64,000 nt of DNA from Methanosarcina horonobensis HB-1 = JCM 15518 (GTDB lineage Archaea > Halobacteriota > Methanosarcinia > Methanosarcinales > Methanosarcinaceae): the NCBI RefSeq assembly GCF_000970285.1, contig NZ_CP009516.1, positions 4,381,036 through 4,445,035 on the forward strand. Reading direction: 5' to 3'. Shown piece after piece: positions 54,401 through 63,250 of this stretch; position 1 is the stretch's first letter, and every line of letters begins with the position of its first letter. The translations under genes were made by a program, and so were the position numbers. The notes below the pieces were generated by a model. That model had not been told where the DNA came from and did not search any database. It saw nothing but the letters and a program-made list of their open reading frames with translations.

Positions 54401-54472
54401 AGCCGCCGGAGGGATTTGAACCCTCGACCTGCTGATTACGAATCAGCCGCTATACCGCTAAGCCACGACGGC
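54401..54472 (-). tRNA. tRNA-Thr (CGT)
   Basis: The acceptor stem GCCGTCG (54472-54466) pairs with CGGCGGC (54408-54402), with discriminator T73. The anticodon stem GCTGA-TTCGTAA-TCAGC gives anticodon CGT (54440-54438), and the T-arm is GAGGG-TTCAAAT-CCCTC. There is no intron and no encoded CCA. Confidence 0.95.
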
Positions 54473-54636
54473 ACATGGATTGAAGAATAAGCAGACTTAA
54501 AAGAGCGATTAAGAATTTAACTATTTCGCTCGTAAGAGTTATCTCTTTCCTTCAAAATGAATAATAAGAGGAAGAAAAACAAAAGCTATTGGTTACTTTT
54601 TAACTCTTTTGGTTTATTTAAACTTAATTTCAACTA

Positions 54637-54735
54637 TTATTTTCCTCTTTTTTTAAAGTACCGGAGGTAAAACCATACGAATATAAGAACAATAAGAATT
54701 GAAACGCCTAACATGATATAGGCAAATGTGGACAT
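54637..54735 (-). CDS. Small membrane peptide (32 aa)
   Basis: ATG 54735 follows AGGGAG at about 10 nt. The peptide MSTFAYIMLGVSILIVLIFV has one hydrophobic helix and ends YLRYFKKRGK, a typical inside-positive single-pass topology. It lies between tRNA-Thr and Trm5. Its good Shine-Dalgarno sequence and charge pattern make it more than a chance frame. Function is unknown. Confidence 0.5.
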   Translation of the reverse strand: MSTFAYIMLGVSILIVLIFVWFYLRYFKKRGK

Positions 54736-55032
54736 CTGAAACCAGCTCCCTGTACGTATATAATTAAAGAATTACAATTTAATTAAAGAATTACAATTAT
54801 AAAATATAATATATTTGCCCGCAAATCAGGCAGCTATTAAGCATTTTATTGAAATTGACATGCAAATGTTTAAGCATTTCTTTTATGTACGGCTCTTAAT
54901 TCCAGTCCTGCAATTCTTTCTTTCCCGCCTTCAAGGAATTCTTTACTGGTACATTATCCCGGATGCCCATGAGTGCCGGCGCACAAGCGGACTCATACTT
55001 CGAAACTCAGGAAGCCGACAGCAGGCAAGATT

Positions 55033-56043
55033 TCAGAGAATCTTTGCCTCGATGCATATATTGTACTGGTGAGGAGCATATGAGCGGACTACCCTTTTCT
55101 CCAGAACTTCAATCTTCCTTCCTACTTTTTCCGCAGCTTCTCGGATGAGTTCGATAGAACTTTCGAAGAGATCATCTTCAGGGGTTATTCCGTAGTAGTG
55201 GATAATTCCACCTGGCTTTGTAAGGAGGACAGCAGAGTCAAGGAACTCGTGGGCGCTGTGGGGGAGGTTCATGATCACGTGGTCGGCAATTCCTGCAAAC
55301 CTTTTTGCCTCTTCCCTGGCATCGCCTTTTATTGCTTCAATGTTTTTTACGGAGTTAAGGGAGATATTTTCTTTCAGGTAATACACTGCATCAGGGTTTT
55401 TATCGATTGCTATAACTTTTGCAGGCTTTTTACTTTTTGCAAGCAGGATACTGTAAGGACCTACTCCGGCAAACATATCGACAACAGTATCACCATCTTT
55501 AACCCAGGAAAGGATTCTTGAGCGCTCAGTAGAAAGGCGAGGAGTGAAATAAGCCCTTGCAAGGTCAACTTTGTAGCGACAGCCGTATTCTCTATGTATA
55601 GTTTCGGTCCTGGGCTCGCCTGCTATTACCTCAAACTCTCTTATCCGGAATTCTCCGATAACAGGAGTGAGAGGCCTGACCACGGATTTTATATTTGGCT
55701 GAGTCCTGAGGAGGGCATCAGCGATCTTTAAGGCTGTCTGTGCGTCCAGATTCTCGTCTTCGAGGAGAGCAATATCCCCTATGACATCATAAGCAGGGTT
55801 AAAGCCGAGAAGGTCTTCAGGGACAGGTTTTTTCTCCAGGAGCTCGAAATCGAAATCTGTAAGCTCGAAGCCTTCAGGCAGGCTTTCCAGTTCCTCAGGG
55901 GCAGGTTCTCTGGAAAGCGGGAGATAAAGAAAGGTTTCATCCGAACCTATTTTCAGTGAGTTGTCCAGAATTTCAAAACTGAGAAGTACCCTTCTTGCAG
56001 GTTCTCCTTTCTTTTTGGAAATTTTTATGCATTGCCGCTTCAT
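55033..56043 (-). CDS. trm5: tRNA (guanine(37)-N1)-methyltransferase Trm5
   Basis: 336 residues. The N-terminal D1/D2 domains end around residue 120, and the catalytic Rossmann domain has the SAM motif DMFAGVGPYSILLAK near 192 and the NLPHSAHEFLD motif near 265. Arg and Tyr of REYGCRYKVDLARAYFTPRL precede it, as in archaeal Trm5. The enzyme methylates N1 of G37 in tRNAs with AdoMet, which prevents frameshifting. In archaea it also starts wyosine synthesis on tRNA-Phe. The gene is monocistronic. Confidence 0.93.
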   Translation of the reverse strand: MKRQCIKISKKKGEPARRVLLSFEILDNSLKIGSDETFLYLPLSREPAPEELESLPEGFELTDFDFELLEKKPVPEDLLGFNPAYDVIGDIALLEDENLDAQTALKIADALLRTQPNIKSVVRPLTPVIGEFRIREFEVIAGEPRTETIHREYGCRYKVDLARAYFTPRLSTERSRILSWVKDGDTVVDMFAGVGPYSILLAKSKKPAKVIAIDKNPDAVYYLKENISLNSVKNIEAIKGDAREEAKRFAGIADHVIMNLPHSAHEFLDSAVLLTKPGGIIHYYGITPEDDLFESSIELIREAAEKVGRKIEVLEKRVVRSYAPHQYNICIEAKIL

Positions 56044-56187
56044 AGAGCTCCTACCTTCTGAAACTCTAAAGCTATCCTTTTGTTATTAAGTTTTCTCAAT
56101 CAGAAATCGAACAGGAAACTTGGTTAAAAATTTTGCTATAAAGACATATTTATATATTGAATTATGTAAAATATAAATAATTAAAAA

Positions 56188-56619
56188 ATGTTAAAATGGA
56201 AAGGAAGGGGTAATCTGGCACTTGAAATGATCATATATAACCTGAGAACGATATCACTGGGACTGCAAATTGTGGTTTTGCTGATATTTTTGCTAAGCCT
56301 GATAGTATTACAAAAGAAAACAAAAAAAGGAAGCATAAAAAGACACGGAAAACTAACAACCGGAGGATACGTCCTTGCAGTATTATCGGTCCTTTTTATG
56401 CTTTATTCGGCCTACAACGTGGCAATTGCCGGAAGGGCTCTTTCAGTTATATATATTCATGGTCTTTTTGGAGCCATATCCCTGATTTTTGGCTTTATTT
56501 TCGTTATTAACAGATGGAAATGGAAAACCCGTAAAAATATGAGAATACTGCTGGCTTTATGGGTACTCACATTCAGTGGAGGAGTATTGATCTATCTGAC
56601 CTTTATTGGAAAGCTCTGA
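56188..56619 (+). CDS. Four-helix membrane protein
   Basis: 143 residues with four hydrophobic helices and two histidines near helix ends (KRHGKLTTGGYVLAVLSVLF, YIHGLFGAISLIFGFIFV). This arrangement recalls small haem-binding or DUF420-like proteins, but no family is clear. A TATA-like TTTATATATTG at 56149-56159 lies about 30 bases upstream, so the message would be nearly leaderless. ATG at codon 14 is an alternative start. Confidence 0.65.
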   Translation: MLKWKGRGNLALEMIIYNLRTISLGLQIVVLLIFLLSLIVLQKKTKKGSIKRHGKLTTGGYVLAVLSVLFMLYSAYNVAIAGRALSVIYIHGLFGAISLIFGFIFVINRWKWKTRKNMRILLALWVLTFSGGVLIYLTFIGKL

Positions 56620-56676
56620 GGAAAATACTGAAAAAAAAGGAATTCTTTGGAAATAAGAAAAAATAAAGGTCTTACT

Positions 56677-57330
56677 TCACGACAGCTGAATGGGATTATT
56701 AAAGTTAAGCATGAAATAAAAACCGAAAATCACCAAAAACCCTCCGCAGGCGTACAGGATAATTTCATGAGTACGCTCGGAGAACAGAGTTTTTCCACGG
56801 CTGAAAGACCCGGATACTGCAGTAAACCAGCTAAGGTCCGCTGTCCAGTGTCCGAGAATATAGGCTATTGAGACAAAAAGCCCCAGTTCATACGCCCTCA
56901 GCACAAGCGCGCTGCCCGCAGTCAGCCACCAGATCCAGAAGTAAGGGTTGGAGACTGAGGTTATCAGGCCTAACACCACTGGATTTGAAGTCAATTTCAT
57001 GTCTGACTTTTCAGGAGAAATACCCGCGGAAGCAGCAGCTTTTGCATCCTTTACCGTAAGCAGTCCGAAGACTGCAAGGGCAAGCCCACCAATAACGGAA
57101 ATAGCTGAAATTGTGCTGCTGCCGACAAATGAAGCAAATCCAAGAAGGATTAGAACAGAGAGAAAAAACTCAACCAGCATATGCCCGAGTACAACCTTCG
57201 GACCTGCAAACCAGCCTTTCTTGAGAGAAAGCTCTATGGTTGCAAAAAACATCGGTCCTGGAACCAGGGCACCTGTAAGCCCGATAGTGAAGCCAAGGAG
57301 AATGGCTCTTAAGATCTCGATTGTCAGCAT
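56677..57330 (-). CDS. LysE/RhtB-type exporter
   Basis: 217 residues with six helices. The family signature GLTGALVPGPMFFATIELSLKKG lies at residues 17-39. The loop after helix 3 (VKDAKAAASAGISPEKSDMK) is cytoplasmic, and SVSNPYFWIWWLTAGSALVL begins helix 4. Members export amino acids such as lysine, threonine or homoserine. The substrate here is unknown. It is convergent with the gene at 56188. Confidence 0.9.
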   Translation of the reverse strand: MLTIEILRAILLGFTIGLTGALVPGPMFFATIELSLKKGWFAGPKVVLGHMLVEFFLSVLILLGFASFVGSSTISAISVIGGLALAVFGLLTVKDAKAAASAGISPEKSDMKLTSNPVVLGLITSVSNPYFWIWWLTAGSALVLRAYELGLFVSIAYILGHWTADLSWFTAVSGSFSRGKTLFSERTHEIILYACGGFLVIFGFYFMLNFNNPIQLS

Positions 57331-57530
57331 TATAACCCGAAGTTTTTATAAATCTACTCATTTTTTACAAATATATACCTTAAAAAAAGAAGGATGCTCG
57401 GAAACAGAATATATAAGTACGCTAAAAAGATCAGTTCTAAAGAAAAGGGAAGAAAAAGAGGGAAAACTTAAACCCTCCACCCACCTGAAGAACCTATAAT
57501 CAGGCTGGCTGAATAAAAAAGAAGAAAAGT

Positions 57531-58544
57531 TTAGAGAATGATCTCTATGTCCAGTTCTTCTGCAAGTTCTTTATACCTGTTCCTGATGGTAACTTCCGTG
57601 ACTCCGGCAACATCTGCGACTTCACGCTGAGTCCTGCGCTCTCCGCAGAGAATGGACGCAATGTAAATTGCAGCTGCGGCAACTCCTGTTGGCCCCCTTC
57701 CGCTTGTGAGTTCTTTTTCTGAAGCCTGCCTGAGGATTTCAACACTCTTTGACTGGACTTCTCCTTTAAGGTTAAGCCCTGAGCAGAACCTCGGAACATA
57801 GTCGATTGGAGAAGTTGGCATGAGCTTTAAGGCAAGTTCTCGAGAAATGAAACGGTAAGTCCTTCCGATTTCTTTCCTGCTTACCCTGGAAACTTCTTCG
57901 ATCTCGTCAAGTGTCCTCGGGACACTGCACTGGCGACAGGCTGCATAAAGAGCTGCTGCGGCTACACCTTCAATGCTCCTTCCGCGGATAAGATTCTTGT
58001 CCACAGCTTTTCTGTAGACGACTGCTGCTGTTTCCCTGACAGTTCTGGGAAGACCAAGAGCAGAAGCCATTCTGTCCAGTTCGGAAAGGGCAAAAGCGAG
58101 GTTTCTTTCAGTTGCGTTACTTACACGAATTCTACGCTGCCATTTTCTTAAACGATAGAGTTGAGCACGGTTTTTGGAAGATATGGACTTTCCGTAGGAG
58201 TCACGGTTTCTCCAGTCAATCATTGTGGAAAGACCTTTGTCGTGTATTGTATATGTCATGGGCGCACCCACACGGGAACGCTTCATACGCTGATCGTGAT
58301 CGAAAGCTCGCCATTCCGGTCCTTCATCCACAAAGTCGGCATCAATGACAAGTCCGCAGTCCCCACACACGAGCTCCGCTCTCTCATAGTCGTGAACTAG
58401 GTTTCTGCTACCGCATTCTGGACACACGGCCTTTTCGGTCTCAAAACTTTGCTCCTTTTGTTTTTCTTTGCGAGCTTTAATCATGGCACGTATTTTTTCT
58501 CTTTCAAGAGTGTCCGAATAGCGAACTCTTTCGACTTCTACCAT
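57531..58544 (-). CDS. tfb: Transcription initiation factor TFB
   Basis: 337 residues. The N-terminal zinc ribbon has C41, C44, C60 and C63. The B-reader/B-linker region follows ([20 protein letters not shown]). Two cyclin-like repeats lie at about 145-230 and 240-330, the second ending in a helix-turn-helix ([20 protein letters not shown]) that reads the BRE element. TFB recruits RNA polymerase to TBP-bound promoters. ATG 58544 follows AGGTGA. It is downstream of gar1 on the same strand. Confidence 0.97.
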   Translation of the reverse strand: MVEVERVRYSDTLEREKIRAMIKARKEKQKEQSFETEKAVCPECGSRNLVHDYERAELVCGDCGLVIDADFVDEGPEWRAFDHDQRMKRSRVGAPMTYTIHDKGLSTMIDWRNRDSYGKSISSKNRAQLYRLRKWQRRIRVSNATERNLAFALSELDRMASALGLPRTVRETAAVVYRKAVDKNLIRGRSIEGVAAAALYAACRQCSVPRTLDEIEEVSRVSRKEIGRTYRFISRELALKLMPTSPIDYVPRFCSGLNLKGEVQSKSVEILRQASEKELTSGRGPTGVAAAAIYIASILCGERRTQREVADVAGVTEVTIRNRYKELAEELDIEIIL

Positions 58545-58734
58545 ATTATATCACCTTACAAATTAACATGACCATATGTTTATCCCTGAATTTCAAGTCT
58601 GCATCATATAAATTACAGTATATATATAAAAGAAGGGAGAAGAAAACTCGCGGCTATAACTAGCGAAAAACTTATAAACCTGTTAAAGTTAGACCATAAC
58701 AAAGGATTAAAATCTTCATCGAATGTCAGAGATC

Positions 58735-59004
58735 TCACCGAATATAGACCCTTTCATTGACGAGAGCCCGAGTTTCTGAATCAGGAATTCGCTTAAAGCC
58801 CTTCACTAAAAAATATGGATGGTTCACAGGTCCAAAGACACTGACAATTGTACCAATCCGGTTCAGAGCCTTGTCAACAACAACCGAATTCAATTTTGGA
58901 AGACTACCTGAGACGTTATCGGGTTTTACCTCATCCCCTCTAATTATCAGGTTTCTAACACCTGACCTGTGCAGCACGGTACCGAGTCGTTTCATATCAG
59001 CCAC
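58735..59004 (-). CDS. gar1: H/ACA ribonucleoprotein subunit Gar1
   Basis: 89 residues forming the beta-barrel of Gar1: MKRLGTVLHRSGVRNLIIR, VVDKALNRIGTIVSVFGPV and NHPYFLVKGFKR. It is a core subunit of the H/ACA particle for RNA-guided pseudouridylation, with Cbf5, Nop10 and L7Ae. The start may be GTG 59004 or ATG 58995. The gar1-tfb order is common in archaea, and the 190-base gap allows one transcript. Confidence 0.88.
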   Translation of the reverse strand: MADMKRLGTVLHRSGVRNLIIRGDEVKPDNVSGSLPKLNSVVVDKALNRIGTIVSVFGPVNHPYFLVKGFKRIPDSETRALVNERVYIR

Positions 59005-59316
59005 GAATAGTTTATGCCTCTATACTCAGGGCAGAAATACCCCGGTTTCGAGTGGATTAAACTGTCAGTCCCGAATAAGAATATATATCATAGACTGAAA
59101 AGCATATGTAGTCTATGTTCATTATATATAAAGATATCGCAAGACCTATATTATACATAGAGTTTAAATAATTTAAAAGAGTAAGGTATAAAATACGGGG
59201 AAAGTAAACCACAAGCTTATATATTAAATGGACATTGTTGGCAACAACCAGACCTACAGTCTAGGAATGTTTGACTCTAACTCCGATTAATGATCTCGAT
59301 CCAGGGAGGAGAATCA
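59005..59316. promoter_or_regulatory. Divergent promoter region between gar1 and PPDK
   Basis: The 312 bases carry a plus-strand TATA element (AAGCTTATATATTAAATGG, about 59213-59231), so the PPDK leader is about 60-80 bases. A minus-strand AT-rich element for gar1 (TATATATAATG, rc of about 59122-59132) is also present. No operator is recognised. Confidence 0.5.
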
Positions 59317-61968
59317 TTGTCCAAGTTCGTATATTTTTTTGGAAAGGATGTAACTGATGGCAAAAGTAGTATGAAAGACCTGCTTGGAGGTAAGGGTGCA
59401 AACCTTGCCGAGATGGCAAATCTTGGAGTTCCCGTACCACCAGGTTTTACAATTACAACCGAAGTCTGTGTACTTTATCTTAAGGAAGAAAAATATCCAG
59501 ATGAGGTGCTCAGACAGGTAGAAGAAGCAATCGATAAACTGGAAACATTAAACGATAAAAAACTGGGAGATCCCAAAGATCCGTTGCTTGTTTCCGTAAG
59601 ATCCGGAGCCAGGGTGTCCATGCCAGGGATGATGGACACAGTTCTGAATCTGGGACTTACGGACAAATCGGTAATCGGACTCGCAAACAAAGTCAATGAT
59701 GAAAGATTCGCTTACGATTGCTACCGAAGATTTATTGCCATGTTTGGGGACGTGGTGCTTGGGGTTGAATTTAGAAAATTCGATTCCTTAATCGAGGACA
59801 AGAAAAAGGAACTGGGGGTTAAATCCGACACTGACCTTGATTCAAAAGCATTAAAGGAATTAGCAGAGAGATTTAAGGAAATAATCAAACTCGAAAAAGG
59901 GTTTGAGTTTCCACAGGATCCCAAAGTTCAGCTCCAGATGGCAATCAACGCTGTTTTTGACTCATGGAATAATCAGAGAGCCATTACCTACAGGAAGCTG
60001 AATAATATTGATGACAGCTGGGGCACAGCCGTCAATGTACAGACAATGGTCTACGGGAACAGAGGAAATACCTCAGGTACAGGTGTTGCTTTTACCAGAA
60101 ACCCGTCTACCGGTGAAAAGAAATTCTTCGGGGAATACCTCATCAATGCACAGGGCGAAGATGTAGTTGCAGGAATAAGGACTCCGGATTTCATAAACAC
60201 CCTCGAGGACAAAATTCCGGAAGCCTATGCTCAGCTTGTGGACATTTGTCAGAAGCTTGAAGCCCACTTCAAGGACATGCAGGACATAGAGTTTACAATC
60301 CAGGAAGGAAAACTCTACATGCTGCAGACCAGGACCGGAAAGCGCACAGCTGCTGCAGCCGTGAAAATCGCAACCGATATGGTAGAAGAAGGGCTCATTG
60401 ACAAAGAAACTGCTGTAAAACGAGTTAATGCGGAGCACATTGACCTGCTTCTGCACCCGAGGATTGACCCGACAGTAAAACTTGAAGTAATAGCAAAGGG
60501 TCTTCCCGCATCTCCAGGAGCTGCTGTCGGAAAGGTGGTCTTCACTGCCGAATCTGCTGAAGAAATGGCAGAACTCGGAGAAAAGACAATCCTTGTTCGT
60601 ACAGAAACCTCCCCTGAAGATATAGGAGGAATGGCAGCTGCACAGGGAGTCCTTACCGTTCGCGGAGGAATGACTTCTCACGCAGCAGTCGTTGGAAGGG
60701 GCATGGGCAAACCCTGCGTAGTTGGTTGCGGAGAAATCTCAATCGATATTAAGAGCTCCCTCTTCATGGTTAACGGCTTCACAATTAAAGAGCACGACTA
60801 CATCACGATTGACGGCAGCATAGGAAGCGTCATTATCGGGAAAGTAGACCTGATCGATGCCGAAATAAATGAAGACCTTAAAAAGCTCCTCATCTGGGCT
60901 GACGAGATCAGGACTCTCGGAGTCAGGACAAATGCAGACAACCCTGCTGATGCAGCTCTTGCCCGTGAACTCGGTGCAGAAGGTATCGGGCTTTGCAGGA
61001 CAGAGCACATGTTCTTTGGAGAAGACAGAATCCCCGCAGTTAGGGAAATGATCATGGCCGAAGACGAAAAATCAAGGAAGAAGGCCCTCAAGAAACTGCT
61101 CCCAATGCAGAAAGAAGACTTCCTTGGAATCTTCCGCAGCATGGAAGGTCTGCCTGTAACTATAAGACTCCTTGACCCGCCTCTGCATGAATTCCTTCCG
61201 GACAAAGAAGAGCTCGATGAAAAGCTCAGAGAACTTGAAGCTTCAGGAGACTGTGGAAAGATCGATGAGGTAAAGAAAGTTATCCAGCGTGTAGTTTCCC
61301 TTAAGGAACTCAACCCCATGCTCGGGCACAGGGGCTGCAGGCTCGGAATTACCTATCCTGAAATCTACAACATGCAGGTGCGCGCAATCATGGAGGCTGC
61401 CTGTGAGCTTACTGCCGAAGGACTGAAAGTTATTCCTGAAATAATGATCCCGCTCGTTGGCCTTGTAAAAGAGCTCACTCTCACCAAAGAGGAAGTCTGC
61501 AAGACTGCAGAAACCGTAATGGCTGAGAAAGGCATGAAGATTGACTACAAAGTAGGTACCATGATCGAACTGCCCAGAGCCGCAATTGTTGCAGACCAGA
61601 TTGCTCAGGAAGCTGACTTCTTCTCCTTCGGGACAAATGACCTGACCCAGACAACCTTCGGGTTCAGCAGGGACGACGTGTCCAAATTCGTGCCCATCTA
61701 CCAGAAGGCAGGCATCCTTGAACACGATCCCTTCGCAGTCCTTGACCAGGAAGGTGTTGGCGAGATCATGAAGATCGGTATACAGAAAGGCCGCTCCGTC
61801 AAACCCAAACTCAAGATGGGAATCTGCGGAGAACACGGCGGAGAGCCGAGATCCATTGCCTTTGCCCACAAAATAGGCATTGACTATGTGAGCTGCTCAC
61901 CATACAGGGTCCCGATTGCAAGACTCGTAGCTGCTCAGAGCACAATGGAAATGAGAAACGCAAAATAA
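59317..61968 (+). CDS. ppdK: Pyruvate, phosphate dikinase
   Basis: The TTG start at 59317 follows GGGAGGAG at 5 nt. The ATG at 59290 lies upstream of this Shine-Dalgarno sequence and is unlikely. The 883 residues comprise the ATP-grasp domain (LLGGKGANLAEMANLGVPVP, RSGARVSMPGMMDTVLNLG), the swivelling domain with the phospho-histidine H455 in GGMTSHAAVVGRGMG, and the PEP/pyruvate TIM barrel with Cys837 in MGICGEHGGEP. It interconverts pyruvate, ATP and phosphate with PEP, AMP and pyrophosphate. In a methanogen it feeds gluconeogenesis. Its length matches the family. Confidence 0.97.
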   Translation: MSKFVYFFGKDVTDGKSSMKDLLGGKGANLAEMANLGVPVPPGFTITTEVCVLYLKEEKYPDEVLRQVEEAIDKLETLNDKKLGDPKDPLLVSVRSGARVSMPGMMDTVLNLGLTDKSVIGLANKVNDERFAYDCYRRFIAMFGDVVLGVEFRKFDSLIEDKKKELGVKSDTDLDSKALKELAERFKEIIKLEKGFEFPQDPKVQLQMAINAVFDSWNNQRAITYRKLNNIDDSWGTAVNVQTMVYGNRGNTSGTGVAFTRNPSTGEKKFFGEYLINAQGEDVVAGIRTPDFINTLEDKIPEAYAQLVDICQKLEAHFKDMQDIEFTIQEGKLYMLQTRTGKRTAAAAVKIATDMVEEGLIDKETAVKRVNAEHIDLLLHPRIDPTVKLEVIAKGLPASPGAAVGKVVFTAESAEEMAELGEKTILVRTETSPEDIGGMAAAQGVLTVRGGMTSHAAVVGRGMGKPCVVGCGEISIDIKSSLFMVNGFTIKEHDYITIDGSIGSVIIGKVDLIDAEINEDLKKLLIWADEIRTLGVRTNADNPADAALARELGAEGIGLCRTEHMFFGEDRIPAVREMIMAEDEKSRKKALKKLLPMQKEDFLGIFRSMEGLPVTIRLLDPPLHEFLPDKEELDEKLRELEASGDCGKIDEVKKVIQRVVSLKELNPMLGHRGCRLGITYPEIYNMQVRAIMEAACELTAEGLKVIPEIMIPLVGLVKELTLTKEEVCKTAETVMAEKGMKIDYKVGTMIELPRAAIVADQIAQEADFFSFGTNDLTQTTFGFSRDDVSKFVPIYQKAGILEHDPFAVLDQEGVGEIMKIGIQKGRSVKPKLKMGICGEHGGEPRSIAFAHKIGIDYVSCSPYRVPIARLVAAQSTMEMRNAK

Positions 61969-62249
61969 AAAGACGTTTAAAATAAATCTTAAATTTGAAT
62001 TCTGGCAGGACTAAATCCTGCCTTCAATCCTCTTTTTTGAAAAATACTTTCCTGAGCGTAGAGAGCCTCCTGTATGGTCTCAACTTTGAAAGTTCTAAAT
62101 GTTTTATTTTCTCATAAGCTACTCATCAAAAGAGTATCTGATATTGATCAATTGATCACAGTAGTAATTGATATTGATCAAAAAGAAAGTGGGAAACAAA
62201 ACAAAAAAATTAGAAATTGAGATATGGATGAGCCAGAATCAGCTCATCC

Positions 62250-63224
62250 TCAATATTCTCTTGAGATCATATAGTCAGCAATCTGAAGGAGAAGAGTTTT
62301 TTCGGGACAGTCCCTGAGGACATCCAGTTTTGCCTTACCTTCATTGATATATGAGATTGCAAGATTTTTCACATAACCGATTGACCCACATTCGGTCAGA
62401 GTCCGAACGGCTGTTTCTGTTTCAGAGATAGTAGCTTCACCTTTTCCAAAGATGCCCAGCTCCACGCCTTTTCCGAAAGCATCAATGACAATGAGTGTGT
62501 GTTTCCCTTCCATTAAGTCACTGCCCCTTACCTTTCCGAGCACTTCTTCAGGCGCGATCATATCAAGGACATCATCATACATCTGGAAGCCTATTCCTAT
62601 AAGACGCCCATATTCGGATAAAGCCTCGGCAACTTCGTCAGAAGATCCTCCGAGGAGGGCACCGATTTTGGCTGCGGCTGCATAGAGGACAGAGGTCTTC
62701 TTTTCCACCATCTCAATATACTCGGATTCCGTAACCTTTTCCCTTGTTTCGAAGTCCATATCAAGCCATTGCCCTTCACAGATTTCGGTACAGGTCTTTG
62801 AGAGGATATCCATACACTTTAGAACCCTTACAGGCTCATTTTCGACTTTTGAGAGGATTTCGAAAGCTTTGGAATAAAGAGTGTCGCCTGCAAGAATTGC
62901 TCCGGCTTCACCCCATCTAACATGGACTGCAGGCATTCCTCTGCGGATATCGTCTTTATCCATTATATCATCATGGATCAGAGTGAAATTATGTACAAGT
63001 TCAACAGCGACTGCTGCAGGCAAAACGGACTTGAGATCGGAACCGACAGCTTCTGCTGCCAGGATGAGAACTGCCGGACGAAGGCGCTTTCCCCCGGCAT
63101 CCACAAGGTAACGGGAAGCTTTGTACAGCTCCTCGGGGCTGGTCACCGGAAGCAATTCATCAATTGCAGCATCAACATGAGAACTTCTTTTTTTAATTTC
63201 ATCAACAAGCGTCATAAGCATCAC
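62250..63224 (-). CDS. idsA: Geranylgeranyl diphosphate synthase (short-chain polyprenyl synthase)
   Basis: 324 residues. The first Asp-rich motif DDIMD lies near residue 89, with Phe at position -5 as in archaeal GGPP synthases. The second is DDVLD near 217. KRLRP binds diphosphate. The enzyme condenses IPP with allylic diphosphates to the C20 chain of archaeal lipids. MTLVDEIKKR (three codons in) is an alternative start. It follows the RNase J gene by 26 bases on the same strand, an order seen in the methanogen mevalonate/isoprenoid cluster. Confidence 0.93.
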   Translation of the reverse strand: MMLMTLVDEIKKRSSHVDAAIDELLPVTSPEELYKASRYLVDAGGKRLRPAVLILAAEAVGSDLKSVLPAAVAVELVHNFTLIHDDIMDKDDIRRGMPAVHVRWGEAGAILAGDTLYSKAFEILSKVENEPVRVLKCMDILSKTCTEICEGQWLDMDFETREKVTESEYIEMVEKKTSVLYAAAAKIGALLGGSSDEVAEALSEYGRLIGIGFQMYDDVLDMIAPEEVLGKVRGSDLMEGKHTLIVIDAFGKGVELGIFGKGEATISETETAVRTLTECGSIGYVKNLAISYINEGKAKLDVLRDCPEKTLLLQIADYMISREY

Positions 63225-63250
63225 GAGATACGGGGTTTTTCATTATAGGG

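Noticed and set aside
54401-54472. tRNA-Thr as the attachment site of a genomic island covering 38.7-54.4 kb
   Set aside because: I found no second copy of the tRNA 3' end near the other side of the region and no intact integrase, so the idea lacks its key evidence.
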